Part shown: in pieces, positions 48,601 through 61,027 of the stretch
How the letters are laid out: each line of letters starts with the position of its first letter
How positions within the stretch are numbered: the first letter of the stretch is position 1
Assembly (NCBI RefSeq): GCF_000189635.1
Contig: NW_002476155.1
Span: forward strand, 310,001 to 374,000
Direction of reading: 5' to 3'
From: Tetrahymena thermophila SB210
Taxonomy: Eukaryota; Ciliophora; Oligohymenophorea; Hymenostomatida; Tetrahymenidae
DNA length: 64,000 nt
Position numbers and translations under genes: made by a program
The notes under the pieces: model-generated
What the model was told of the DNA's origin: nothing
Seen by the model: the letters and a program-made list of their open reading frames with translations, nothing else
Database searches by the model: none

Positions 48601-50642
48601 ATATTCAATGACAGGATCAAAGCCTTATTCTTCTAAATTCTACCAATAGCGACAGAGGTCATATTTGTTATTTGGGTTAAAAAGTAACAAAAAGTTTTCT
48701 ATTGCTGAAATGATTTCTTTTAGCTTGAAATGATCTTTGCTCATAAACAAGTGGTATGTTTGTTCCTCTAATTTACGAATAGAATTAGGTGTTATTTTAC
48801 CCAAAATTTAGGCTATATCTTAATGCAACAGTCTAAGTTATGTTTGGTCTTATTTGAATTTCTCGTTTATTACCTTTTTGAGAGCATCATTATTCATTAT
48901 CCACATACCTTTATAGCTTAATATAAAAACTTTAAAGCAAGCAAGGAAAAGCTTCCATTCATCTTCTGTTATCAAGGTAACTCCCATAATTTCTTCAATA
49001 GTCAAACCTTTTTATGTTAGAGTAAATACTCTAAGCAACTTAATAAATTTGTCTTTATTCATTAAAGAGTTAGAGTAAAAATCTAAAATAAATTCGATGA
49101 GCTAATTGAAATCTTTAACTTCAGCCAACTTATCATAATCCAATTTTTCAAATATTTTCTCAAAAGTTCCTTCAGGAATATCTTGCTAGGTGATGATATC
49201 ATCTACAGGGTAAGGTAACAAAGAGCATAAAAATATCTTATAAAAACTTTAATTTTTGCACTTTTCATCAAAATGTTTCAGGAAATTTATGTGCTTCTCT
49301 TTAAGTGTGTCATTTATAAATAAAGGACGCTTAGAGTGTCTATCTATCATATTCTGCACTATGCTAACTTCAACAGGAATCTTCAAAATATCACATCCAA
49401 TACTTTAAAAATATAATTAGCAATATGTACAAGATTAAACAATAAATATACCTTCTAAAATAAGAATTGGCTTATGAGCTCTTATCACAAGTGACAATTA
49501 ATTTAATATGTTCAGGGAAAAACTTTGGTAACCAAAATGCTACATTTGCTTCCTTGTTATATTATTAATCTATGAACTGATCAATACCTTCTATGATTAT
49601 AATAACTTTATCGTAATTAACCTTTTCTCCATATTTAAGTTGCTTCTCTAATTTATCACTGCAGTGATTTAGCCAATACGAAAAATATTTTCTTAGCTTT
49701 TCTTCTAACAATTCAACTTTTTGTTAGATATCTAAGGCTTCCTTTAATTTTATTAATAAATCAAGAATTAATTCAAAATAATTTTTTTGATAAAAAATCA
49801 ATAAAAAGTAGGAGAGTTTTATTTAATATTTTACTATAACTCTTTTTGTTTTATTTTTGTATAATAAGATTTATTAATTTAATTCATAATTTTGTAACTA
49901 CAAATGCAATTTTAAAATGATTTCTAAATATTTTTTAATAATGAATAACAGTAAGTTATCCTTAACTTAGCTTTAAAAAACTCAACTTAAACTAATATAT
50001 TTATTTATAATAATTTACACGGAGCTTATTGAGGATTCTATAAATTGCAAAGAAGTAATTAGCATTGTTACCTCCCGATGAAGCAAAATGTGAAAGAATT
50101 ATATCTGGATATCTCTATTATATTTTTAAAAAAATAGTAAATTGACATGAAAATAAAAAATAAATTGCTTAGATATATTTTTCATATTAAAATCATTTAT
50201 TTTAAATAAATCTAGGATTATGAATTTCATAATTAAGAAATAAACGTTTTAAATAAATATATGTTTCAGTAAAGCAAGACCTAAAAAGTAGATTTATAGG
50301 GAAAAGCTATTTAAACAAATTTACCTTTTTCTTTTTAGTTTCATGATATTCCATCCATTTCACAAGGAGAGTTTTTTTGCCTACACCTTCATCTGCCTCT
50401 ATCACATATGGTTTATTTTCTTCCTATGAATTCAAAGGTCTATCAAGCCACTCCTCTATTTTTAAAAAATACTTTTCTAAGCCTACAGCAGAAGAGTTTT
50501 TATAGATCTAAATGACAACATCAGAGGAATCAATGTAGTTTGAATACTCCTGCTCTGAGTATTTATCATTTAATGCACTGCTATTATTATTTTTAACTAT
50601 TGAATTATTTTGAAGTTAAGTCTAGGTTTGCATAGATAACAT
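45651..50642 (-). CDS. STAND/NACHT-like P-loop NTPase with coiled coils
   Basis: Large protein, roughly 1,400 aa, in about six exons (first 50325-50642, last ending TGA at 45651). The N-terminus (MLSMQTQTQLQ) leads to IEEWLDRP, then Walker A VIEADEGVGKKTLLVKWMEY near residue 85, then ILSHFASSGGNNANYFFAIY, Walker B KVIIIIEGIDQFID, and FWLPKFFPEHIKLIVTCDKS. This order (P-loop, strand with S/T-rich loop, hhhhEGIDQ, WLP..hP..h.hhhT) is the STAND/NACHT arrangement seen in NPHP3, TEP1 and NWD1. A helical region follows (VSIVQNMIDRHSKRPLFIND, LTIEEIMGVTLIT), like the winged-helix/superstructure part. The C-terminal half has a basic linker and long coiled coils, ending with NIGIPDYDDDQAD. Walker A has K-K-T instead of the usual K-S/T. 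A ciliary role is inference from NPHP3-like features. Confidence 0.8.
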
Positions 50643-51511
50643 TTCTACTTAATTGATTATCTTAAATAAATGATATTTATTTTTCTATTTATTTTTGTTT
50701 TGTTTCTTGCTTATTTAAGTTAACTAAAGTAATAAACAAACAAGATAGTTTCTTTTTATTATTTAATTATAATGCCTTGAATGTTGTTTCAAAATAAATA
50801 AATAGGAATTTCACTTATAAAATAAGAAGTACAGCAACAGCAAGCAGACTGACAGACAGAATGGCAGCTTTATTAAAAACACATAAAACTTTTCATTTAA
50901 TCAATATTAAAATTTTTAATTTCACACTTTTAAACTAAATACTATCATTAAGCTTTTTATTACTCTTTAAAAGCTAATAATTTGCGCCTGATACTTAAAA
51001 AATATCAATTTTATTCAAATGAAAATTGAAATCTATTCGTTTCATATTCAACTTTTAATTCCAAATAATTATTTTGCTTTTCGTTTGAAACTCATCTTTA
51101 AAAATTCTATTTTAAATAATTAACTCCAAAATAAAGCTTGAAATAAAAGCATAAATTAATTTGGTATTTATAGTTTAGAATTGGTTTTTATATATTTAGT
51201 AAATAATTTAAATTACTTTTAATTTGAATAATTAAATATTTAAAATTTTAATTATTATTTATAAAAGTAGAAATCGATTTAAAAATAACTATTAAAGTTT
51301 AATAAAAATAAAAACAATTATAAATCTCAAGTTAAATAACGCCTTTGAAAAATTGTTTAAAAAAGCTGTACAAATATAAAAAATAAAATGACTAGTTTAA
51401 TAAAGCTAAAGAATATAAATGAATTCTTAATTTATTGACTTCTTATTTTATAACTAAAACCTTTTTAATCTAGTATATATCCATGAATCTACCTTCCACT
51501 AAATATTAAAC
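50643..51511. other. Intergenic, AT-rich
   Basis: 869 bases. A CAGACAG-containing GC-richer patch near 50830-50875 does not open a frame. Nothing supported. Confidence 0.45.
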
Positions 51512-52200
51512 TCACATTACCACTTCACTTTTAAAAATTAAAATATATTTTAATTTAATTTTTTAATTTTTGATAAATTAATTAATTGATTGATTGATCT
51601 AATTATATATATCTTTAAATTCTTTCAAAATATGCTTTTTTTAACTTAAAATGAATAATAAATAAATAAATAATTACTCTAGATTCCTTATCAGCGTTAT
51701 ATTCTCACCTTTTAATAATATTCTTCCAATTTCTCTTTTTTAGTTAGTCTTGCAATCACTATATTTTAAATAATCATATATAAATACATAGGTTTATCAA
51801 ATTATGCTTGATGCTTTTTTGGTAGCCGCTAAAATTTTATAATCATCAAATGATATGTTGAAAAAAAAAATTTATTACACTTCTGAAGTTTCATCAAGAA
51901 CCATATTCATATATTCATCAAAACCCTTTATTTATAAAAAACAATTATTATTTTTCATTTATCTATAAAAAAATGTATCTGTTTACTATAATCTTTCCTT
52001 CAAGCTTAATCTCAGTATTTTCAAATAACCATATTTGAACACGAACCTATTTCTACAAGAAACCAAAGATGGTAGTCTTTATTTATAAAATAATTTAAAT
52101 TTATCATCATATTTTATTATCATAAGAGCATAAGCTCAATTCTATCTAAAAAATATATTACTAATGGATTTGTGATAGTCTTAGTTTGCTTTTTACTCAT
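51512..52200 (-). CDS. SNRPE: Spliceosomal Sm protein E
   Basis: SmE, one of seven Sm-ring proteins on U1, U2, U4 and U5 snRNAs. Four exons fit in phase: 52162-52200, 51987-52076, 51879-51925, and one starting at 51758. They encode MSKKQTKTITNPL, then TIFGFLQKQVRVQIWLFENT, EIKLEGKIIGFDEYMNMVLD, and CKTNQKREIGRILLKGENIT. Sm1 (EGKI.GFDEYMNMVLD) and Sm2 (RILLKGENIT) motifs are intact. In other eukaryotes SmE stops about five residues after this point. Here, because TAA and TAG are Gln, the frame runs on about 55 low-complexity codons to TGA at 51512. That tail may be real, or a last intron after NITLIRNL with a TGA I could not locate. Treat 51512-51675 as uncertain. Confidence 0.9.
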
Positions 52201-52706
52201 TTGTTTAGTATTGGCTTTAAATAATCAGTCCTATATGCTTTTAATATAATTTATCTTTTTTATTTCACTTATAAAAAGATATACAAGTAAATATATCTAT
52301 CTTTCAAATATATAGATTAATTGTCAAATTTCTATTATGCATAGAGAAGAGATAATTTAATTTATTGATTTGTAGTCATTCATTTATTTTACAGCTAAAT
52401 AAATAATCAAATAATAAATAATATATTTTAATTTTACATTGATTTTAATGCAAAATAAATATTAATTTTCATATTAATCTAAAATAAAATTTTTTCTGTT
52501 TTTAAAATATTCTTCTATTATTATAATTAATTTGCAATTTAATAGTAAAAATGTATAAGTTAAACATTCTTTCATAAATCATTTTATTATATTTTATACA
52601 TTTTTAAATGCAGAACACATATATAGTTAGACAGATTATTTTTCAAAATACTAAATTATTTTTTTTTTATTTATTTACATTTATATTTATAACTCAGTTG
52701 TTTTAA
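52201..52706. other. Intergenic, AT-rich
   Basis: 506 bases between SmE start and the stop of the next minus-strand gene. No frame or structure noted. Confidence 0.45.
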
Positions 52707-55700
52707 TCATTAAAATTTATATGCATCATAATTTAATTTTATATTTGTATTTTTATATTAAGGTTGAGTAGGTTCATAACTACTGTTGTATCTTTATCTT
52801 TAGACTTCACCTGGCTATAATAGATTATTGCTACTACTCTTGGTAGTTGCGAAGCCAGTAGCTGGACCTGATGCTGCTGCAGTTGTTGTTGCTGCTGAGG
52901 AATAATCATATATACTGATTGGAGATCTCTTTTCAGATTCTTGTGCAAAATTTTAGGGTTTCATTTTGTAATCACTATTTAAATTAGCTGTAAAAGGGCT
53001 GTTAATTTCATTGTTTTTATTAGCATCACTATTTGGAGTTTATATGTTAGTTTATATGTTAATTGGATTGCTATTGTAATTATTTGTGCTAACGTTACTG
53101 TAAGTAGGATTACTTGCATTAGACTAAGGGTTATTTATAGTGTTGACTATGCTTCCATTATTAGGAGTTGTAAAGGCACTGTTAAAATCATTTATAATGT
53201 AATTTGATAAAAAGTGCTTGTTTCCTCCTTAATCTAGTATGCTGCTTTTGTTACTGATGAATGGCTAATTCTATTCTTTATCCTTTTATAAAATGAATTT
53301 TTTAATAAAAGCAATTAAGAGGTACAAAAAATTACTGCATTTATAAAGGAATTTTAGTTTTCTTTCCTTAAAAATGAATAAGGGCTCAAAGAATTATGAG
53401 ATTTTGATTCATTAATTACTTCTTCATACTTGCTTTTCAAGTGCTTAACTTCACTGAGATTTTCATCTATTTACATACTTTTGACTCTAATGCTTTCTTC
53501 CACATTCTTTAATTATTCCTTATAATAATTAACTTGTCTTCGCCTTTTCGAAATTAAACATAAAAATTTTAAAAACATTTTTAAACTTTTAATTTTAATT
53601 TTACAGTTCGTCGTTCTCAAGTAACCAACGATCATAGTATTCAGTTTTTATAAGGTTTTCAGCTTCTGCTTACTTAAGCTTTTCTCTCAGTTTCTCGTTT
53701 TCTGCTTTAACTTCTTCGGAAATGCTCTTTTAGCCTACTTATTCATTTTTTCTTTTCTCAATTAACTTATACAGTTCTGTAACTTCTTTCTCTCTATTTT
53801 TCAAATCTTCCTCATATTTTACTAACTAATTTTATAAAGATGCTTTTTAATGCGTTTCTTTCAACAAGTTTTCTTCTAAAGTTTAAATTTTTTGATTAAG
53901 CTCGCCATTAACTCCTCCATATATGGGTTGAGTTGAGTTAGATTTCTAGATAATTTAAAATTAAATATTTTATTTATTTATTAAATTTAGATTTTCAATT
54001 TATTTACTTTCCAATTTTCAATCATATTTAAACGTTCTACTCCTTAAGCAGCTAAAATTTTATTTTCTTGAGTTAATCTAATAACTTCCTACTCCAATTC
54101 ATTTACTTAGCTCTTTAGCTTAAGGATATGTGTTTCAAGAGAGGTTTTTTCAGCATTGTGCTCTATTAAAAGATCATCTATGTCTTAGTAATCTCTTTTG
54201 TTTTACTCTATGGCATTTTATGCATCTATTAATTTACTATTTAGCTCATTTTCCATATCCCTATATTTTTGTTGCAATCTTTAAAGCTCATTTTACTTGT
54301 ATTCAAGATCTTAACTTAGACGTTTCTTTTCTTGTTCATTATAAGCAATTGTATTATTCAGCTGATTAATTTATTATCTCAACAAATCAATTTCTTTTTT
54401 TAGATTATCATTCTCCTACTAAAGTTTCTTTTTTTCTTCTTCACTCTTTTTAAGTTCTTAGTCTTATTTTTATTGGTGAGAAGTGTGCTTTTTAGATTCC
54501 TCCATAGAATTTTAAAGAACTTATATAATTTAATCACTTTGCTTCAAAGCATTAGTCAGTTCATTATTGTCTCTTTCCAAATTTTTTATTTTTAAATCAC
54601 TATCAAATTTATCTGCATTTAATATTTTGATTTAATTCTCCAAATTCTCCTTTTCTTTCTTAACCAAATCTTCATTTTATTAAATCTTAGATTTCTTAAC
54701 CTTTTTATTTTAGTAATACCAATTTAATTTATTTTCTAAAAAAAAATTTTAAGTAAAATTTACCTATTCATTTAAACTCATTTCTGACTGAAGTTCTCTA
54801 TTTTTCTCCTATTATTAAATTTTAAATAATTTCAAACAAATGTATTTATTAATATAAAATACCATCTCTATCTAAAGTTGATTCCTAACTGAATTAAGCT
54901 ATGATAATAGTTACTCCTTTTCTTTTATGTTCTGAGCCATTAAATTTCTTTCAAGTTATTCCTATTATTTTAATTGATGAAACAAAAATTTAATATAATT
55001 TTAATTAAATAATTTAAGTTAATTTACGAGCTGTTTGTTTATTTCCTACTGTTGATTCTTTGCAAGTTGATCTAATTCAAAAGCAAGCTTTGTGTTATCC
55101 TCTAAGAGTTTCTGTTGTTAGAAAATTAATAAATTATATGATGAAAAAATTTCTTAAAATTTACCTATTAGTAATTTTTCAGATCAAATATTTGCTTTTA
55201 TAAAGTTTAGATTTCTTATGTTTTGTCGCTATCCCTAATTAACGATTGGTATTGCTGTGTTAAATCATCTACTTTCTGTCTGTTTTTTGCTTCTAAGTCA
55301 TTCAACTTATCATTCAATAACTTAATTGTTGATTCCTTTAGAGCTATTTCATTATTTTTTTGAGAAATTTAGTTCTATAGATCTTTTATTTACCTTTGTG
55401 AGTCCTAATTTAAATATTCTTATTCTTCTAGTTCCTTAATTTTCTATTCTTATGATTATGCAACTATAGTTAACTATTAATTAACACCTTGTAAACGTAT
55501 TTATTCAGCCTCATATTTATTAATTTGTATCTTAAGCTCAGAAATCGCATTTTGCAACTGGCCATTTTCCTTTATAATTTTCTCATTTACTCTCATAGTA
55601 TCATTTGTTTGTGTTTGAATAGCAGTTTATAACTTATCTAATTCATCACTATACATTTTCATCTTATTACCTTATTCAAATAATTCCTTCTCAAGTTATT

Positions 55701-57291
55701 TGATGCGATTGCTTTGATTTCCTATTTTCTCCATTAAGATGATATTTTCATTTTTGGTATTTTAAATTTCTTTATTTTTCAACTCAGAAAGATTTTACAA
55801 AGCCTGAACTTCTTAATTCTTTTATGAAATGAGTTAATTCATTTTATCTAATTCTCCTGCAAGTACAAGGCAATGCTATTCAATTTCTTTAAATTTTTGA
55901 TTATTTTCCTAATTACTTTTCAGACTATCATTTATTTTTTAAAGCAACTGAACTTATTCTTCTAATTGAGCATTATTCTATTTGAGAGTTTAAACCTCTT
56001 AATTTTTCTTTTTTAACTAATCATTAAGATAATCTATCTGCTGCCCAATATTAGCCATTTCTTGCAACCTTTATGCAAGTTCTATATTTTATTTTTAAAG
56101 TTCTGCGTTTCTACTAGTCATTTCATTAAGCTTTTAGCCTAAGTCTCCATTTTGCTAAGCAATTACTTATTTAAGCTTATTAATCTCTAAATCTCTCTAC
56201 TAAAGCAGTTATTATATTTATTCTTAATTTTTTTTTTCTAATTCTAATAGCTTGTAAAGATTCTATTGATCAATTTCTTCATTAACTCCTTTCTACATCT
56301 TAGATACTTTTAATTCCTCTACTTGTTGCTAGAGTATATATAAGTCATTTCTTAAACTCTTAACTTCTTATTCATGCTCTTGCTAAATTGCCTTTCTCTC
56401 ATGCTTCAAATTCATAACCTAAATTTAAAATAAATAAAATATCAACTTTTAACTCAATAAATTTTTTAATTTTATTATTAATTATATCAAATTTTTTATG
56501 TAAACTTTTATCCATCTTTCTTTTGATTATTATTTATTATTTTAACACATTCAATTCCTGATGCACTTTTATGTTTATTTCATAATTAAATAATAATTTA
56601 CTTCTGATTCGAGATATCTTATCTAAGTGGAGTCATCATTTAGGTTTGCTTATTGCTAAGGAGTTTCATCATGGGTTTAACTAACACATGAGAAAAATCC
56701 GCTATTGTTATTTTTGTTTTTAGAGTGCTTAACTCTTTCTTGTTCTTGCTGAGGCTAGGATTAATATTTACTGCTACTAACATAGCGAGATTAACGCTTT
56801 TCTTGTTCAAACTGTTGCTCTAAGTTGTCCACTCTTTCTAATAATTAGCTCATGTTATTATTAATAGAATCTAAATTTTCATTGTTAGTAGGTAATTGAC
56901 TATTATTCGTATTATAGTAAGCGCTCTATCCATTGTTACTAGGTGTGCTTTGTTGATTATTATTTCTTAGAGGAGTTCTTGAAGGAGTAACCTATCTAGA
57001 CTTAGAAATAGGACTCTTTGATGCTGTTACAGGAGGATTGCTTTAGTAAGTCATATAGGAAGAGTTATTGTTAGGATTGCTTTGCTAGGGAGTTATATTT
57101 GCAAAGTAGTATATTTACTAAGAAGGATCTACCTTAGGTTTCATTAAATGAATTGATGCAGGTTAATCATATTGAATTTTTCTAACTGGATTCGAACTAG
57201 GAATATTTTTATTCTCTTAGTACTAGGAACGAGTTAACTGCTTATTTGACTGAAGAATAGGAGAATAGCTACCTAATTGTGAATGATTCAT
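52707..57291 (-). CDS. Very long coiled-coil protein
   Basis: Roughly 1,300-aa protein in about nine exons; first exon about 56615-57291, TGA at 52707-52709. It starts MNHSQLGSYSPILQSNKQ. The head (about 220 aa) is Ser/Asn/Pro/Gln-rich with several Pro-directed Ser/Thr sites (TPQQ, SKSPISK, VTPSRTPLR). From about residue 225 to 1150 it is nearly continuous coiled coil (for example QEHEQEVKSLRNDLYILQQQ, KQLEKELFEQGNKMKMYSDE), with introns of 50-200 nt. The tail is Asn/Ser/Ala-rich and includes a short Ala/Thr-rich stretch (SSAATTTAAASGPATG). No motor head, SMC hinge or membrane segment is visible. Architecture is that of centrosomal/basal-body, golgin or intermediate-filament-like proteins; which one cannot be told. 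Confidence 0.83.
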
Positions 57292-59046
57292 CTAAAAAGC
57301 TATTGTGTATATTTAAACCAAATTTAACCTAAATCTAATTCAATTTTTTATATATTTTTTATTTGTTTCAGAATAAATCTTTCTTATAATTCAAACTAAA
57401 ATGATTGATTTATTCTGATTTTTTTCTATCCAAAATATATGCTGTTAAGCAAGGACTTAGCATAAATGAATACAAAAAAAAGTATAATATAATTATTTCT
57501 TTGTATTTTTTTAAATAATATAAATCTTGCTTAAGTAGAAATATAAACAAGCAAATCATTTATTTATTCATATATTTGAAAAAATTTATACCAGTTAGTT
57601 AGCTGTTCATCCATTTGATAACAGCTACTATTTTCTATGATTAATATATTTATCTATTTATATTTTACTTTTTTAAGTTTAATATATATTTAAAATATAC
57701 CAATATATTTCTTAAAACTTATTTATTCGAATAAAGTTTTGTAAAATGTTTTCATAAATTCATAAAAAATTATTTCATTTAGTAAAAATAATAATTTTTT
57801 TAAAATTCATCAATATTTTTATTAAAAAAAATTTTAAGAATATTTATCAGATATTTATTTAATAATTTGGATTATTAATTCAATTAGATAGCTTTAGAAA
57901 AATTAGTCCTTTATTAAAATTTACTTAAATGTTTAACCAAATAATTTATTTTTTTAATTTTATTTTATAAATTAAAATTTAATTCTACCTATTTATTTCT
58001 TAACTTTATAAAAATAAATTTCCTGATTTTTATATCACTAAATAAATAAATTATTTATATCATTTTAACACTATTCAAAGAATATGTTGTTTGAAAATTA
58101 AGTTTGATGAAAATTAAAAGTTACTAAATTATCAAAAAAAAAACTTGTTATCTTTTAATAATATATTTTTAGTTAACAATTTGTTAATTATTCGAAATTA
58201 TTTTATAATTCGGTGATTTATTCCCGAAAAAATTTGTGAAATGCGTGAATATTATCTTCTAGTAAAAAAAACTAATAATATAAATTTTAAGTTTATCATT
58301 ATACTAAAATATATTATTAAAATTTTTGAGATACGAATAACTCTTATATCAATCTACTACCTAAGAATTCAATTTTATTTATAAAATATTTTGAAAAAAT
58401 TTTAACTCATATTGAAAAGTAATTTTATTTAATTAAAATTGGAGGGATTATTATCTTGAAATACTTTTTAAATAGATATTCTTAGCATGATTTTTATAAT
58501 TAGTTTTTGTAATTTAAAAAAGAACAAGTTAATACTAAAATGAAATTTTAGATGGCTTTTTTCTAATGAAAATAATAATAAAATCAATCTACAAATTTCA
58601 ATTTACCATAGTTAGAATAATAATATTTGTAAATTAACAAAAATTGTACATAAATATTGGTTATTGTTGATTGATTGACTTGCATTTAAGCTTGATATTT
58701 AGTTTTGAAAAAAAAAATATGTAAGCTATTTAAAAATGTAAACTGGATTTTTCTTTTCTTTCTTTCTTTGTTTAAAATATAAAAAATAAATTTCTTTATT
58801 TTTTCTCGAATTATTTATTGAATCATCATATAGCTTCCTAAAAAAGTAATGACATAAATTAACTAAGGTATGTTATTATTTAAATTCTTTTACAAATTAT
58901 TTAACATTTAATTCTATATTAAAGAATTAAATTGTGGAAAATAAAAAGATAATCTTAGAATTATTCACTTTTTTTCACCTAATCTAAACATTTATTGATA
59001 TTTATATTTTATTAATCAAACAAGAAAAATTGTTAACTTATTGTTC
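57292..59046. other. Divergent intergenic region, 1.75 kb
   Basis: The longest gap of the window, between divergently read genes, so both promoters should be here. Extremely AT-rich. A pyrimidine tract (TTTCTTTTCTTTCTTTC) sits near 58748. No protein-like frame or RNA gene found on either strand. Confidence 0.5.
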
Positions 59047-60612
59047 ATGAGAAAATATACAATTACTTTATTATTAGCTTTGCTTGCATCTATTTCATGT
59101 TTAAGCATAGTTCCCAACTGCACTGAATACAATGCAGATGATTCATGTAAAACTTGCAGAGGAGGTTTCTACTTAAAGGATGGTACTTGCCATGCTTAAT
59201 GCTTAGCCAATGGTGAATGCTCTATCCCTAACTGTACTGAATATAATGATGATAATACTTGTAAGACTTGCAGAGGAGGTTTCTACTTAAAGGATGGTAC
59301 TTGTCATGCTTAATGTTTAACTAATGGTGAATGCTCTATCCCTAACTGTACTGAATATAATGGTGATAATACTTGTAAGACTTGCAGAGGAGGTTTCTAT
59401 TTAAAGGACGGTACTTGCCATGCTTAATGCTTAGCCAATGGTGAATGCTCTATCGCTAACTGTACTGAATACAATGCTGATAATACTTGTAAGACTTGCA
59501 GAGGAGGTTTCTATTTAAAGGACGGTACTTGCCATGCTTAATGCTTAGCCAATGGTGAATGCTCTATCGCTAACTGTACTGAATACAATGCTGATAATAC
59601 TTGTAAGACTTGTAGAGGAGGTTTCTACTTAAAGGATGGTACTTGTCATGCTTAATGTTTAACTAATGGTGAATGCTCTATCCCTAACTGTACTGAATAT
59701 AATGGTGATAATACTTGTAAGACTTGCAGAGGAGGTTTCTATTTAAAGGACGGTACTTGCCATGCTTAATGCTTAGCCAATGGTGAATGCTCTATCGCTA
59801 ACTGTACTGAATACAATGCTGATAATACTTGTAAGACTTGTAGAGGAGGTTTCTACTTAAAGGATGGTACTTGTCATGCTTAATGTTTAACTAATGGTGA
59901 ATGCTCTATCCCTAACTGTACTGAATATAATGCTGATAATACTTGTAAGACTTGTAGAGGAGGTTTCTACTTAAAGGATGGTACTTGCCATGCTTAATGC
60001 TTAGCCAATGGTGAATGCTCTATCCCTAACTGTACTGAATATAATGATGATAATACTTGTAAGACTTGCAGAGGAGGTTTCTACTTAAAGGATGGTACTT
60101 GTCATGCTTAATGTTTAACTAATGGTGAATGCTCTATCCCTAACTGTACTGAATATAATGCTGATAATACTTGTAAGACTTGCAGAGGAGGTTTCTATTT
60201 AAAGGACGGTACTTGCCATGCTTAATGCTTAGCCAATGGTGAATGCTCTATCGCTAACTGTACTGAATACAATGCTGATAATACTTGTAAGACTTGTAGA
60301 GGAGGTTTCTACTTAAAGGATGGTACTTGCCATGCTTAATGTTTAGCTAATAGTGAATGTGATATTCCTAACTGCAGTGAACACAATGCTGATGGCACTT
60401 GTAAAATTTGCAGAGGAGGTTATTATTTAAAAAATGGTACTTGCCATTAATAGTGTTTAAGAAAATCTGATAATTGTTTAGTAAAATAAACATCAAAAGA
60501 GAATAAATGCATAAAATGCAATAAAGGATTTGTTTTAAATGAAAATGGGTTATGTGAAGAATAAGATTTTATAGTTTCTATTTTGAAGAAATTATAAATT
60601 TAATTTAGTTGA
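59047..60612 (+). CDS. Secreted Cys-rich protein of 38-residue repeats
   Basis: Intronless 521-aa protein. A signal peptide (MRKYTITLLLALLASISC) is followed by tandem 38-residue repeats. Consensus in two parts: NGECSIPNCTEYNADNTC, then KTCRGGFYLKDGTCHAQCLA. Each has six Cys and a possible N-glycosylation site NCT. A partial first unit is followed by ten close copies starting at 59209 and every 114 bp to 60235, a diverged copy at 60349 (NSECDIPNCSEHNADGTC), and a degenerate unit (CIKCNKGFVLNENGLCEE). In-frame TAA (Gln) occurs in every repeat as HAQC. The spacing resembles EGF-like/furin-like Cys repeats of ciliate secreted and surface proteins. There is no hydrophobic C-terminal GPI signal, so a secreted protein is more likely than a surface antigen. 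Function unknown. Confidence 0.92.
59209..60462 (+). repeat. Eleven tandem 114-bp coding repeats
   Basis: Unit starts at 59209, 59323, 59437, 59551, 59665, 59779, 59893, 60007, 60121, 60235 and 60349, all exactly 114 bp apart. Two synonymous haplotypes intersperse: GAT GGT ACT TGT CAT with GTTTAACT, and GAC GGT ACT TGC CAT with GCTTAGCC. Residue 6 alternates Pro/Ala and residue 14 Asp/Gly/Ala. Copies at 59323 and 59665, and at 59551 and 59779, share the same variant sets. The last copy is clearly older. Confidence 0.95.
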
Positions 60613-61027
60613 ATATTGATCTATCTATCTAAATCAATCTAAATTATAAAATAAAATATTGATTGGTGACTGACTATATATTTAAATTTATAAAAGAAAA
60701 AATGTTATTAAAGAAAATTTATATTTTTATACAGAAGCTAGGAAACAAAAAATTTGATTTATTAAAAAATTTCTTTTGTTAATAAACTTATTAATTGATT
60801 TAATATCTAATTTATCATCCATTATTTCGTGTTTTTTTGTAAATCTATATCACATTACTCATATATACTCAAAAAGAAATTTTCAATTAATTAAATTGAA
60901 TTTTAAAAAAAATATTAATTTATGAGTAAATTATTTTTTATTTATTTTCTAAACAAATGTAAATACAAAGAAAGTATGCCTTATAAAAATATATATGGAT
61001 AAGAATCTAAGAGTGAGTAATAATAAA
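60613..61027. other. Convergent intergenic region
   Basis: 415 bases between convergent stop codons, AT-rich, nothing recognised. Confidence 0.5.

Noticed and set aside
52739..52948. Minus-strand ORF with a Gln run
   Set aside because: Shadow frame of the Ala/Thr/Ser-rich tail of the long coiled-coil gene.
54130..54369. Plus-strand ORF opposite the long coiled-coil gene
   Set aside because: Antisense shadow; no conserved features, and the minus frame is continuous coiled coil.
59209..60462. CRISPR-like or satellite array
   Set aside because: The repeats are directly adjacent, 114 bp, multiples of three and lie within a secreted-protein frame; there are no spacers.
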